NCBI GenBank assembly: GCA_001184205.1
Contig: LBMP01000008.1
Span: forward strand, 62,001 to 126,000
From: Desulfocarbo indianensis
GTDB lineage: Bacteria; Desulfobacterota; Desulfarculia; Desulfarculales; Desulfarculaceae
Length of the DNA: 64,000 bases
Reading direction: 5' to 3'
The notes beneath the pieces are model-generated. The model saw only the letters and a list, made by a program, of their open reading frames with translations. It searched no databases and had not been told where the DNA came from. Positions 36,653-45,111 of the stretch are shown one piece after another. Both the position numbers and the translations under genes were made by a program. Positions within the stretch are counted from its first letter, which is position 1. Each line of letters opens with the position of its first letter.

Positions 36653-38358
36653 TTCTTTTCCTGCGGCTTGGCCTTGCCACGCGCGCTTTCCAGTTTCAGG
36701 AGAAGGTCCTTGCGCTTGGGATGTTTCAGGGCCAGGGCTTTTTCATAGGCCGATAGCGCCACGTGGAAGCGCTCCAGCTTCATGGCCGCGTCGCCCAGGT
36801 GCTCGAAGATGACCGGGTCCTCGTCGCCCGAGGCGGCGGCGCGCTTCAGATAGGTGAAGGCCATCTGATATTGCCCGCGTTGATAATATATCCAGCCCAG
36901 GCTGTCCAGGATGTATCCGCTGTAGGGCTCCACGGCCAGGGCCCGCCGGATGAAGCGCTCCGCCTCCTCCAGGTTCTTGCCCTCCTCGGCCATGGTGTAG
37001 CCGACATAGTTCAGGGCGCGGGCGTGGCGGTCGTTCAGTTCGATGGCCTTGCGCATGAGCTTGAGGCCTTCGGCCCGCTGGCCCTTTTTATCCAGCACCA
37101 CGCCCAGGCGGAAATAGCTCTCCGAGTTGTTGGGTTCGCTTTCGATGGCCTGGCGCAGCAGATCCTCGGCCGTGTCCAGCTCGTCCTGGGCCTCGCGCAG
37201 GGCCGCCAAGGCGATGAGCAGATCCACCTCCTTGGGACGCTCGGCCAGGTTGTCCTGCAAAAGCTCCAGCGCCGCCTCCCGCTTGCCCTCGCTCTCCAGA
37301 ATCTCCGCCTGGTGCAGAAGGGAGTCCACGAAAAACTCGCTCTCCGCCGGCACCTGGCGCAGCGCCTCCATGGCCTCGGAGGAGCGGTTGGCCTCCTGCA
37401 GAGAAACGCCCAGATAATAGCGGGCGCGGTGGTTTTCCGGCTCCACCCTGAGGATGCCCTTGAACTCCTCGGCGGCCTGGTCGAAGCGGCCTTGCTCGTA
37501 ATACACCAGGCCGATTTTCACCCGCACTTCGGTGTCGTCCTGGCTGAGGCCCTTGACGATGGCGAACTCGTGCAGGGCCTCCTGGTAGCGCCCGGTGCGC
37601 AGATAAAGACGGCCTAGGAGATCGTGGGCCCGGGCTGATTCGGGGTTCCTGGCCAGTATCTCCAGGTAGGTCGCCTCGGCCTTGACGTGCTGGCTCATGT
37701 GCTCATATAGCTGGGCCAATTCGAAATAGGCCGCCAGAAAATACGGCGATTCCTTGATGGCCTGCTTCAGGTGCAGCTCGGCCTGTTTGTATTTTTTCAG
37801 GCTTACCAGCACTTGTCCCAGATAGAAGCGGGCCAGGGCCAGTTCCGGGTCTTGATCAACCAGCTCTTGCAGAACCTTGGCCGCGGCCGGCAGGCGGCCG
37901 TCTTCCATATAGAGCGAACCCAGGAATAAACGGGCCTCCTCGTGACTGGGGTCCAGCTCCAGGACTTTCTCGTAGGCTTGAATGCCCTTGCCCAGCTCCT
38001 TGCGGCTGGAATAAATACCGCCCAGGAGCAGCCAGGCGTCCACCAGCTTGGGGTTGCGGCGCACGGCCTCCTCGGCCTCGGCCACGGCTTCCTTGAGCTG
38101 GTTCTGGCTGGCGTGCAGCCTGGCCAGTTCCATTTGCAGATAACCGCTTTTGGGGTCCTGCTGGGCGGCGCGGCGCAGGTATTGGGAAGCGGCCTCGGTC
38201 TCGCCCTTGCGCAAGAGCAACTCGCCCGCGGCGAATTGCGCCAAGGCGTCCGCTTTCTCGACCTTGGCCGGCGTTGGCTGCGGGGAAGGCTCCTGCACGC
38301 TGGCGCAAGCCGCGGCGCTGAAGAGAACCGCAAGAATAACCAGGATGCGTGGTTTCAT
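36649..38358 (-). CDS. TPR-repeat lipoprotein
   Basis: Protein of 569 residues with an N-terminal signal ending AAAC, a plausible though not ideal lipobox. From about residue 35 to 560 it consists of some 15 tetratricopeptide repeats (for example AWLLLGGIYSSRKELGKGIQAYEKVLELDPSH and ARAHDLLGRLYLRTGRYQEALHEF). Such scaffolds assemble envelope complexes. The coupling with the LolB-like lipoprotein gene suggests a shared role in lipoprotein or envelope handling (inference). Confidence 0.88.
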   Translation of the reverse strand: MKPRILVILAVLFSAAACASVQEPSPQPTPAKVEKADALAQFAAGELLLRKGETEAASQYLRRAAQQDPKSGYLQMELARLHASQNQLKEAVAEAEEAVRRNPKLVDAWLLLGGIYSSRKELGKGIQAYEKVLELDPSHEEARLFLGSLYMEDGRLPAAAKVLQELVDQDPELALARFYLGQVLVSLKKYKQAELHLKQAIKESPYFLAAYFELAQLYEHMSQHVKAEATYLEILARNPESARAHDLLGRLYLRTGRYQEALHEFAIVKGLSQDDTEVRVKIGLVYYEQGRFDQAAEEFKGILRVEPENHRARYYLGVSLQEANRSSEAMEALRQVPAESEFFVDSLLHQAEILESEGKREAALELLQDNLAERPKEVDLLIALAALREAQDELDTAEDLLRQAIESEPNNSESYFRLGVVLDKKGQRAEGLKLMRKAIELNDRHARALNYVGYTMAEEGKNLEEAERFIRRALAVEPYSGYILDSLGWIYYQRGQYQMAFTYLKRAAASGDEDPVIFEHLGDAAMKLERFHVALSAYEKALALKHPKRKDLLLKLESARGKAKPQEKK

Positions 38359-38369
38359 GGCGCCCAGGC

Positions 38370-39467
38370 TTATTCTCCTTCCGCCAGATCGGCAAAGAGC
38401 CCTTCGAAGTTGGGGATGCTTTCCTGCATGTATGCCTTCAACTTATCCAACAAGCGAACCTGTATCTGGCGCACCCGCTCCCGGCTCACGCCGTGCCGGT
38501 CGCCCAGTTCGTTGAGAGTCAGGGGCTCCTCGGAGAGTATCCTGTGGTCCAGGATATCGCGCTCCTTGTCATCCAGGGTTTCGCGGAATTGCATAAGCCC
38601 TTCATGAAAGAGCTGGCGCAGTTCACCCTCGACCAGCGATTCCTCGGCCGAGGGTTGCTCATCGGGCAGGAAGCTTTGATGGGGATCGTTGGAATCATCG
38701 CGCACCGGCGCGTCCAGGCTCAGCTCCCAGGAATCCAGGCGCTGGTCCATGTCGATCACGTCCTGTTCCGACACGCCCATGCGCTCGGCCAGAAGACGCG
38801 GCCCCGGCGTGATGCCCATCGCCTGCAATTTTTCCTTTTCCTTGGAAAGGTTGTAAAAAAGCTTGCGCTGAGCCTGGGTGGTGCCCAGGCGAACCAGGCG
38901 CCAATTATCCATGATGAATTTTAGAATATAAGCTTTTATCCAGAAAGACGCATAGTAGGAAAACTTGATTCCCCGGAAGGGATCGAATTTTTTCACGGCC
39001 TGCAAAAGGCCGGCGTTGCCTTCCTGTATCAAGTCCAAGAGGTTGCTCATCCAATAACGTTGGTGTTCCATGGCGATCTTCACCACCAGCCGAAGATTAC
39101 TGGTGGCCAGCTTGGCCGCGGCCTCGGTATCGCCGGTGTCGTGATAGCGCTTGGCCAATTCCTCCTGTTCGTCGCGGGAGAGCACCTGATATTGGCGGAT
39201 TTCCCAGAGATAGCGCTGCAGGGTATCCACCGGAGCCGGCGGGGTGGCCGGCGCCAGGTCCAAGGGCTGGGCCTCTTCGTCCGCGTCTTCACCGCCAGAC
39301 CAATTGTCCGCTTCGCCGGGATAGCCTTCCTCTTGCCCATCGGCAGGGTTCCGCAGCTCTTCCTCCGGCGCCTCCACCTCGTCCTGGTCAAGCACCTCCA
39401 CCTCCACCGTATCGGAAGCGGCGGGTGGTTCCTTGACTAGCTGTTTGGGGGTGGCTTTTTTAACCAT
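38370..39467 (-). CDS. RpoH-like sigma-70 family factor
   Basis: Sigma factor of 365 residues. After an acidic, low-complexity N-terminus of about 85 residues come region 2 (LRLVVKIAMEHQRYWMSNLLDLIQEGNAGLLQAVKKFDPFRGIKFSYYASFWIKAYI), the RpoH-box-like stretch TTQAQRKLFYNLSKEKEKLQ, region 3 and region 4 (LTLNELGDRHGVSRERVRQIQVRLLDKL). The RpoH box supports a heat-shock-type sigma factor. The acidic extension is longer than in E. coli RpoH. ATG 39467 starts MVKKATPKQ and is preferred to an upstream frame. Confidence 0.88.
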   Translation of the reverse strand: MVKKATPKQLVKEPPAASDTVEVEVLDQDEVEAPEEELRNPADGQEEGYPGEADNWSGGEDADEEAQPLDLAPATPPAPVDTLQRYLWEIRQYQVLSRDEQEELAKRYHDTGDTEAAAKLATSNLRLVVKIAMEHQRYWMSNLLDLIQEGNAGLLQAVKKFDPFRGIKFSYYASFWIKAYILKFIMDNWRLVRLGTTQAQRKLFYNLSKEKEKLQAMGITPGPRLLAERMGVSEQDVIDMDQRLDSWELSLDAPVRDDSNDPHQSFLPDEQPSAEESLVEGELRQLFHEGLMQFRETLDDKERDILDHRILSEEPLTLNELGDRHGVSRERVRQIQVRLLDKLKAYMQESIPNFEGLFADLAEGE

Positions 39468-39625
39468 GGCGCTATTATATAATCTCCGTCCCAATTCCGC
39501 TCCCACGGGGCGCGCTTCGCCCCCGGCCGGGTTTTCAAATGTGGGAAGCGGTTTTTAAACGGGACTTTAAAAACCTACTATACAGAGAGCATACTAACTG
39601 CATTCAAGGCCGGCAAGGGGAAAGC

Positions 39626-40495
39626 ATGATAATTCATGACAAAGAAAAGCTTTTCCTGCCTTTGCCCCCTGGATTCGCCGCCAGCAGGCTGAAGCTGCGC
39701 CAGGGAGAGGTGCGCCTGATCCACGGCGGAAAAGGGCCGGCCATGTTTCTCATCCACGGTTTGGGCGGCAGCAGTGAGGATTTCTTTCTCATGGCCCCGC
39801 TCCTGGCCCGCGAGCGCAGCCTTTTCATTCCCGATCTGCCGGGTTTTGGCGATTCGGCCAAGCCCGACGCTCCCTATACCATGGATTGGTACCTGAAGGT
39901 TCTCCGCGAAATGGCGGCCGTCCTGGGCCTTGCGCGCGCGGACTGGCTGGGGCATTCCATGGGCGGCCTCCTGGTTTTGCTCTTGGCGTTGCGCCAGCCG
40001 GATTTGGTGGAGAAAGCGGTGGCGGTTTGTCCGGCCGGGGGACACGCCAAACTTCCCTGGCGCTTGTGGTCGCTTAAGACGTTTCTGTTGGACCAGGAAA
40101 ACCGGCTCCGCATCCGCGCGCTCCAGCTCATGCTTCTGCATATTCCCCTGGTGCTTTTCCACGAGTGGAGTCCCCTGGCCCGCGATTTCAGCCGCCGCTT
40201 CATCGCCCATTGGCGGGGCCCCCAAGGCCTTTTGCTGGAGCGCGCCACGGTGCGGGCGGGGCTGAGCATCATGGCCACGCCCATCTGGCGGGAACTGGAT
40301 CGCCTGCGCCGCCCGGCGCTCCTGATAACCGGGCGTCACGATTGGGTGGTAACCGCCAAGCAAACCAAGCGCCTGGCGGGTCAGCTTCCACAACATTCCA
40401 AAATCATTACTTTATCATGTGGACACATGGCGCCCTATTCCAGGGCCGGCCAGGTCGCGCGGGCCGCGCTGGACTTCTGCCGTCGCTCACGGTAG
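39626..40495 (+). CDS. Alpha/beta-fold hydrolase
   Basis: Hydrolase of 289 residues. The oxyanion strand FLIHGLGGSSEDF, the nucleophile elbow GHSMGG, the acid in ITGRHDWVV and the His in SCGHMAPYS complete a standard triad. The lid region contains several hydrophobic helices. Substrate unknown; lipase, esterase or C-C hydrolase are all possible. AAGGGG precedes ATG 39626. It is divergent from the sigma-factor gene. Confidence 0.85.
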   Translation: MIIHDKEKLFLPLPPGFAASRLKLRQGEVRLIHGGKGPAMFLIHGLGGSSEDFFLMAPLLARERSLFIPDLPGFGDSAKPDAPYTMDWYLKVLREMAAVLGLARADWLGHSMGGLLVLLLALRQPDLVEKAVAVCPAGGHAKLPWRLWSLKTFLLDQENRLRIRALQLMLLHIPLVLFHEWSPLARDFSRRFIAHWRGPQGLLLERATVRAGLSIMATPIWRELDRLRRPALLITGRHDWVVTAKQTKRLAGQLPQHSKIITLSCGHMAPYSRAGQVARAALDFCRRSR

Positions 40496-40531
40496 GTTAG
40501 AGACAAAGGCCCGGGAGCAATACCCGGCCAT

Positions 40532-40565
40532 GCCCCCCTGGGCGACCGGGCGGGGCCTCTTCTTG
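40532..40565 (+). terminator. Probable terminator between the hydrolase and mgtE
   Basis: GCCCCCC .. GGCGGGGC followed by TCTTCTT. The stem is imperfect and the U-tract mixed. It lies 36 bp after the hydrolase stop and 30 bp before mgtE. Confidence 0.45.
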
Positions 40566-40594
40566 TCAAGGTTAGTCCAACCGGGAGAAGTTCC

Positions 40595-41956
40595 ATGCAA
40601 CCCTGGATAAAAGAACGCTTGGACCAGGTTGAGGAGCTTCTGGACCAGGAACAGCTTGATCTGGCCTCCCAAACCGTGGCCGACATGCACCCCGCCGACG
40701 TGGGCCGCCTGGTGGATTACCTCTCCGAGGAAGACAAGATCAAGTTCTTCCGGGCGCTGGAGCCCACCGCCGCCGCCGAGGTGGTGGTGGAGCTGTCGGA
40801 TCATTCCCGCGACGTGGTGCTGAACGGTCTTTCCACGGGCCAGCTATCGGCCATCGTGGACGACATGCCTTCCGACGAGGCCACCGACATCATCGCCGAC
40901 CTGCCCACCGATCAGGCCCGGGAAGTGCTCTCGCGCATCGATCTGGAAGACTCGGCCGAGGTAAGGGCCCTTTTAAAATATGAGGAAGACACCGCCGGCG
41001 GCCTGATGCAGTTGGAGTTGGTGTCGGCCCGCTCCAACCAAACCGTGGCCCAGGTCATCGAGGCCATCCGCGAGAAAAAGGATGAGGTCGGCGAGCTGCA
41101 TTACATCTACGTGGTAAGCGCCGACAACACCCTCCTGGGCTACGTGCCGGTATCCAAGCTGATATTGAGCGCGCCCAGCACGCCCATGCGTAATATCCTG
41201 GAACCGTGCAACCTGGTGGTGGAAGCCCACGAGGACCAGGAAGAGGTTGCCCATAAGTTCCGCCGTTACGACGTGGTCAGCGCGCCGGTGGTGGACGAAT
41301 TCGGCCATCTCTTGGGCCGCATCACGGTTGACGACGTGATGGAGGTCTTGGAAGACGAGGCCAGGGAAGACCTTTTGCGCATGGCCGGCACCTCCAGCGA
41401 AGAGGAGATGTTTCATTCCGGCGGCATCCTTAAAATCTCCCGCCTGCGCCTGCCCTGGCTGCTTACCAACATGCTGGGCGGCCTGATCAGCGGCTGGCTT
41501 TTATGGATATTCAAGAGCACTTTTTCCGACGCGCTTTTCCTTTTGGCCTTCATACCGGTGATCATGGCCATGGCCGGCAACGTGGGCGTGCAATCCTCCA
41601 CTATCATGGTGCGCGGCTTCGCCGTGGGCCAGATCAGTTTCGGCAGCCTCTGGCGGGTCTTGTTCAAGGAAGTCCGCGTGGCCATGGTGATCGGCCTGGT
41701 TTGCGGCGGACTGGTGGGCCTGGTGGCGCATCTCTGGCATGGACGCACCGCGCTGGGCCTGGTGGTGGGGCTTTCCATGACCTGCGCCATCAGCATGGCC
41801 TCGGTCATGGGCACCTTGGCTCCGGCTCTTTTCAAGCGCCTCAAGGTGGACCCGGCCATCAGCTCGGGCCCGGTGGTGACCACCTTCAACGATATCCTGG
41901 GCATCCTCATCTATTTCGGCATTTCCACCTTTTTTTACAGCCTGTTAGTGAAGTGA
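40595..41956 (+). CDS. mgtE: Magnesium transporter MgtE
   Basis: Mg2+ channel of 453 residues. The cytosolic N domain (HPADVGRLVDYLSEEDKIKFFRAL, MPSDEATDIIADLP) is followed by two CBS domains (YVVSADNTLLGYV, YDVVSAPVVDEFGHLLGRITVDDVMEVL) and five membrane helices with the pore motif MAGNVGVQSSTIMVRG. The layout and length match MgtE. The leader is too short (under 100 nt) for a known magnesium riboswitch. Its stop is 3 bp before recO. Confidence 0.95.
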   Translation: MQPWIKERLDQVEELLDQEQLDLASQTVADMHPADVGRLVDYLSEEDKIKFFRALEPTAAAEVVVELSDHSRDVVLNGLSTGQLSAIVDDMPSDEATDIIADLPTDQAREVLSRIDLEDSAEVRALLKYEEDTAGGLMQLELVSARSNQTVAQVIEAIREKKDEVGELHYIYVVSADNTLLGYVPVSKLILSAPSTPMRNILEPCNLVVEAHEDQEEVAHKFRRYDVVSAPVVDEFGHLLGRITVDDVMEVLEDEAREDLLRMAGTSSEEEMFHSGGILKISRLRLPWLLTNMLGGLISGWLLWIFKSTFSDALFLLAFIPVIMAMAGNVGVQSSTIMVRGFAVGQISFGSLWRVLFKEVRVAMVIGLVCGGLVGLVAHLWHGRTALGLVVGLSMTCAISMASVMGTLAPALFKRLKVDPAISSGPVVTTFNDILGILIYFGISTFFYSLLVK

Positions 41957-41959
41957 GCC

Positions 41960-42748
41960 ATGGAGCCGCGGCGCGCCCGGGGCCTGATCCTGCGCCTGCG
42001 CGGCCTGGGCGAGAGCGACCTGCTGGTGGACATGTTCACCCGCGAACTGGGGCGGGTCACCGCCCTGGCCAAGGGCGGCAAACGCTCACGCAAGCGGTTT
42101 TTCGGGCTCTTTTTGCTGGGCCATTATCTGGACATGCAGCTGGCCCCTCCCCAAAAGGGCTCCGACCTGTGGCGGCTGGAGACGGCCTCCCTTTTGGCCT
42201 CCCATCTGGGCCTGCGCCAGGATTTTCGCCGCTTTCTGGCGGCGGCCCCGGTTTGGGAGCTCTTGTTGCGCGCCACCGCCGCCCAAGACCCTAATCCCCT
42301 GGGCCTGGATTTGGCCCTCACCACCCTGGCCCGTTTGGAGCGCGCGGCCGATCCTCCTGAACTGGCCTCCGGGCTCATGATTTATCTGGCGCGGCTCTTG
42401 GTGGAAATGGGCTATGGGCTCAGCCTGGGCGCTTGCCTGATCTGCGGGAAGCCCGGCGGTCAGGGGGAAAGCATGCGCCTTTCCCTGGCCGGCGGCCTGG
42501 TTTGCCAGGCCTGCCTGCGCGAGATTAATCAAGGCGGCGATGAATCCTGCTGCGACGCCAGGGCAGGGCTGGTCAAGGGCCTGGAGGCGGCCCAAAGCCT
42601 GGAATTGGCCGCGCTGCAGCGCCTGAAGTTCGCCGCCGGCTTGCACCGGCAGGGCCTGGCTTTCTTGGCCGAGTTCTGGCGCAAGGTGGCGGGCCGCGAC
42701 CTGCCCAGCCTGGACCTGGCCCAGAGCCTATTAAGTAACATATTGTAA
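41960..42748 (+). CDS. recO: DNA repair protein RecO
   Basis: Protein of 262 residues that helps load RecA on SSB-coated DNA with RecR. The N-terminal OB fold (ARGLILRLRGLGESDLLVDMFTRELGRVTALAKGGKRSRKRF), the helical middle and a four-Cys zinc finger (CLICGKPG, GLVCQACLR) match RecO. It follows mgtE by 3 bp, as co-transcribed genes. Confidence 0.93.
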   Translation: MEPRRARGLILRLRGLGESDLLVDMFTRELGRVTALAKGGKRSRKRFFGLFLLGHYLDMQLAPPQKGSDLWRLETASLLASHLGLRQDFRRFLAAAPVWELLLRATAAQDPNPLGLDLALTTLARLERAADPPELASGLMIYLARLLVEMGYGLSLGACLICGKPGGQGESMRLSLAGGLVCQACLREINQGGDESCCDARAGLVKGLEAAQSLELAALQRLKFAAGLHRQGLAFLAEFWRKVAGRDLPSLDLAQSLLSNIL

Positions 42749-42812
42749 TTACGTTGATTAACCGCCAAGGACCCAGGCAGGCCCCAAGCGCGCGGCGGCA
42801 AGTTTTTGCATG

Positions 42813-42864
42813 GCGGCGGCTAAGAACGCTTAAAAAACCGGCGCTGTTTAATTCTTAGCGCCGC
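42813..42864. repeat. Large AT-looped hairpin downstream of recO
   Basis: GCGGCGGCTAAGAA (42813-42826) pairs with TTCTTAGCGCCGC (42852-42864), enclosing a loop of about 25 nt that itself contains CCGGCGC. There is no T-run after the stem. The rest of the 361-bp gap to 43109 is AT-rich and holds no gene I can support. Confidence 0.5.
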
Positions 42865-43109
42865 GCCTTCGTAGCCAGCCAATCCGTAACAGGTCACCAA
42901 AATGACATGATCATAATATTCGGTCATGGGGCATTGCATAAAATAATTTGCCGTGAATTATTTCATAAAAAATCAAGCCTGGCTCAGTGCCATCTCGCCT
43001 CTCCATGGTTTTTCCTAGATTTCTTAGCATTAATATGTGGATTTTATACAAACAACATGCTAAAGATCACATGGTATGTGAGACACACTTAGTTAAAGGA
43101 TGTGCCGCC

Positions 43110-44276
43110 ATGTATTTTAAAGATCGCCGATTTTATCAAGTAATCATACTCTTTGCTTTGAGCCTCTTGCTGGCCGCTCCGGCCTGGGCCGCCGGGCCCT
43201 TTCCGGTGGGCACTAGCTGCATTCAAATTGATACCAACAAGATAGCTTCCGGCCGTTCCCTGGATGATTATTTGCAGGGCAATTATGACAATGGCCAACG
43301 TTTTTATCTGGACCAGATTCTGAGCAACCCGGAGTCGTCCTTCCTGTTCCAGATGGCCGTGCCCGACGACTCCTCCCTTTACGGCGACCTGGCCGGCAGC
43401 GTCATGACCATGGGCGCGGTGGTGCTCTATCCCACCGATGGCGGCAACTCGCGCCCGGATTACGCCTTTCCCGAGGCCAGCGCCTCCCTGCCTCACATGC
43501 AGCGACCCGGCGAGGGGCCGATTTTCCCGGCCGGCAGCGATCGCTTCCCGGTATTGGTGGCCTCCCATGGCTATGGCGGCCACCCGGTGAGCGACCGGGA
43601 GCTAATCGAGACCATGGGCTACCTGGCCAGCCGCGGTTACATCGTGGTGGCTTTGTTCCACGGCGATCTGCGCGTGCCCGAGGATCTGGGCGGCGCGCCG
43701 TTTCCCTACGTGCAGTTGGCCCTCAGGCCCCTGGCCCTGAAAACCGCCCTGGACCATTTGGGCTCCCTGCCTGAGTTCAACGACCGGGTGGATTGGGACC
43801 GCATCGGCGGCATAGGCGGCTCCTTTGGCGGCTCGGCCATGCTTCTTTTGACAGGAGCCCGGATTCTGGACCTGAATTCCTTCGGCACCAACCTCACCAC
43901 TTACGACCCCAGGGTCAAGGCCGCCGCGGGCATCGTTTCCTACTGCGGCGACGCCATCGTGCCCTTGTTCGGCTTTGACACCTCCGGCGCGGAGAGCATC
44001 GCGGCCCCCCAAATCATCATCGGCGGCTCCGAGGACGACATCGCGCCGGTTTGGCGCGCCCGCGACGCCTTTGTGCACGCCAGCGTGCGCAGCTACCTGG
44101 TCACCTTGCAGGGCGAAGAGCATATGTTCAGCGCGGAAGGCTTCAACGACGCCCGGGTGTGGGCCCTGGACTTCCTGGATGCCTTTGTCATGGGCGACGG
44201 CGCGGCCCGCGACCGCCTGGATTCACGGAGCGAGGTGCCGGGCGGCCCGGCGGATTCAGTGGAAATCTATAATTAA
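43110..44276 (+). CDS. Secreted alpha/beta hydrolase (dienelactone/PAF-acetylhydrolase-like)
   Basis: Exported hydrolase of 388 residues. Signal peptide MYFKDRRFYQ..LLLAAPAWA ends before AAGPFPVG. Core motifs are FPVLVASHGYGG (oxyanion region), a nucleophile elbow GGSFGGSAM, acid candidates in IIIGGSEDDIAP and His in GEEHMFSAEG. This is the pattern of chlorophyllase, cutinase or PAF-acetylhydrolase-like esterases. ATG 43110 is supported by AAAGGA. A terminator follows, so it is transcribed alone. Confidence 0.83.
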   Translation: MYFKDRRFYQVIILFALSLLLAAPAWAAGPFPVGTSCIQIDTNKIASGRSLDDYLQGNYDNGQRFYLDQILSNPESSFLFQMAVPDDSSLYGDLAGSVMTMGAVVLYPTDGGNSRPDYAFPEASASLPHMQRPGEGPIFPAGSDRFPVLVASHGYGGHPVSDRELIETMGYLASRGYIVVALFHGDLRVPEDLGGAPFPYVQLALRPLALKTALDHLGSLPEFNDRVDWDRIGGIGGSFGGSAMLLLTGARILDLNSFGTNLTTYDPRVKAAAGIVSYCGDAIVPLFGFDTSGAESIAAPQIIIGGSEDDIAPVWRARDAFVHASVRSYLVTLQGEEHMFSAEGFNDARVWALDFLDAFVMGDGAARDRLDSRSEVPGGPADSVEIYN

Positions 44277-44298
44277 AGCAAACCCTTCCATGCCAAAA

Positions 44299-44322
44299 GG
44301 CCGGGTGCGATCCCGGCTTTTT
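44299..44322 (+). terminator. Intrinsic terminator of the secreted hydrolase gene
   Basis: GCCGGG, loop TGCGAT, CCCGGC, five T: a compact intrinsic terminator 24 bp after the stop codon. Confidence 0.85.
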
Positions 44323-44439
44323 GACATTGCTATGGTCTCACCAATGATTGTGTTAGCATTTTTTAAAAGGGGCGTGGGATGAGCCCCGCCTCAGCCCCTT
44401 GGGGGTCAAACCGCATCTCATTGGAAGGAGAGTCTGTTT

Positions 44440-44664
44440 ATGCGCCACCTAGTGAAACTGCTGGCCCTGGCTCTGGTCCTTTGCCTGGGCATGTTCCTGG
44501 CAGGCTGCAAGGCCGAGGAAGGCCCGGCCGAGAAGGCGGGCAAGAAAGTGGACCAGGCCATGGAAAAGGCCGCCGACGAGACTGGCAAGGCCGTGGAAAA
44601 GGCTGGCGAGGCTGTTGAGAAGGCTGGCGAGGCCATCAAGCAAGAGGGCGAAAAGGCCCAGTAG
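44440..44664 (+). CDS. Small lipoprotein with repeated helical heptads
   Basis: A 74-residue lipoprotein: signal peptide with lipobox LAGC (Cys23), then a highly charged amphipathic helix with near repeats (AMEKAADETGKAVEKAGEAVEKAGEAIKQEGEKAQ, period 7-11). AAGGAGAG precedes ATG. Such short Lys/Glu/Ala lipoproteins are common in Desulfobacterota; function unknown, perhaps envelope spacing or stress protection. A strong terminator follows. Confidence 0.8.
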   Translation: MRHLVKLLALALVLCLGMFLAGCKAEEGPAEKAGKKVDQAMEKAADETGKAVEKAGEAVEKAGEAIKQEGEKAQ

Positions 44665-44695
44665 CCCGCCAGTATCCAGCCCTGCATAAACCCCT

Positions 44696-44734
44696 GGCCG
44701 CGCTGGACACGTTAAGTCCGGCGCGGCCTTTTTT
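44696..44734 (+). terminator. Intrinsic terminator of the small lipoprotein gene
   Basis: A 13-bp stem (GGCCGCGCTGGAC with GTCCGGCGCGGCC, one G-U pair), loop ACGTTAA, then six T. Confidence 0.9.
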
Positions 44735-44816
44735 ACGTGCCTTGACTTTCCATGTGCCTTGGCTCCGCCTTGACAAGTCATCCTTGCCGTGCCAATAATT
44801 GGCCCACAATTTATCG

Positions 44817-44996
44817 GGCGGCTGGCAGGCGGCTTTTAAAGCCTTAATAGGGAAGCCGGTGCGAATCCGGGACGGTCCCGCCGCTGTGATCGGGGACGAA
44901 ACCCGCTATTTAAGCCACTGCCCTGCTACAGCAGGGTGGGAAGGCGCGGGCGGTAGGACGATCCGAGAGTCAGAAGACCTGCCCCCAGCCGGCGCT
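44817..44996 (+). ncRNA. Cobalamin riboswitch
   Basis: Consensus blocks appear in order: AATAGGGAAGCCGGTGCGAA, ATCCGGGACGGTCCCGCCGCT, GTGATCGGGGACGAAA, GCCACTG .. GTGGGAAGGCG and GAGTCAGAAGACCTGCC. The outer helix P1 (GGCTGG/CCAGCC) closes the aptamer. It senses adenosyl- or methylcobalamin and controls the ThiC-family gene at 45112. Confidence 0.95.
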
Positions 44997-45008
44997 CTAG
45001 GAGATGGC

Positions 45009-45042
45009 AAATCCTCAGACGCACACGTGTCTGGGGATTTTT
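45009..45042 (+). terminator. Expression-platform terminator of the riboswitch
   Basis: ATCCTCAGACG, loop, TGTCTGGGGAT and five T form an intrinsic terminator between the aptamer and the coding region. With ligand bound it would stop transcription, so the downstream gene is expressed when B12 is scarce. Confidence 0.8.
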
Positions 45043-45111
45043 GTTTTCCCCGGCCGGTCCCACCCAGGGTCACCCAACCCTTCATTTCTTAAAAGCTATG
45101 GGAGGATTGAC

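Noticed and set aside
40496..40594. Magnesium riboswitch before mgtE
   Set aside because: Only 99 bp are available, partly taken by a terminator-like hairpin; conserved magnesium-sensor elements are absent.
42907..43092. 61-residue frame before the secreted hydrolase
   Set aside because: AT-rich, no ribosome-binding site and no recognisable features.
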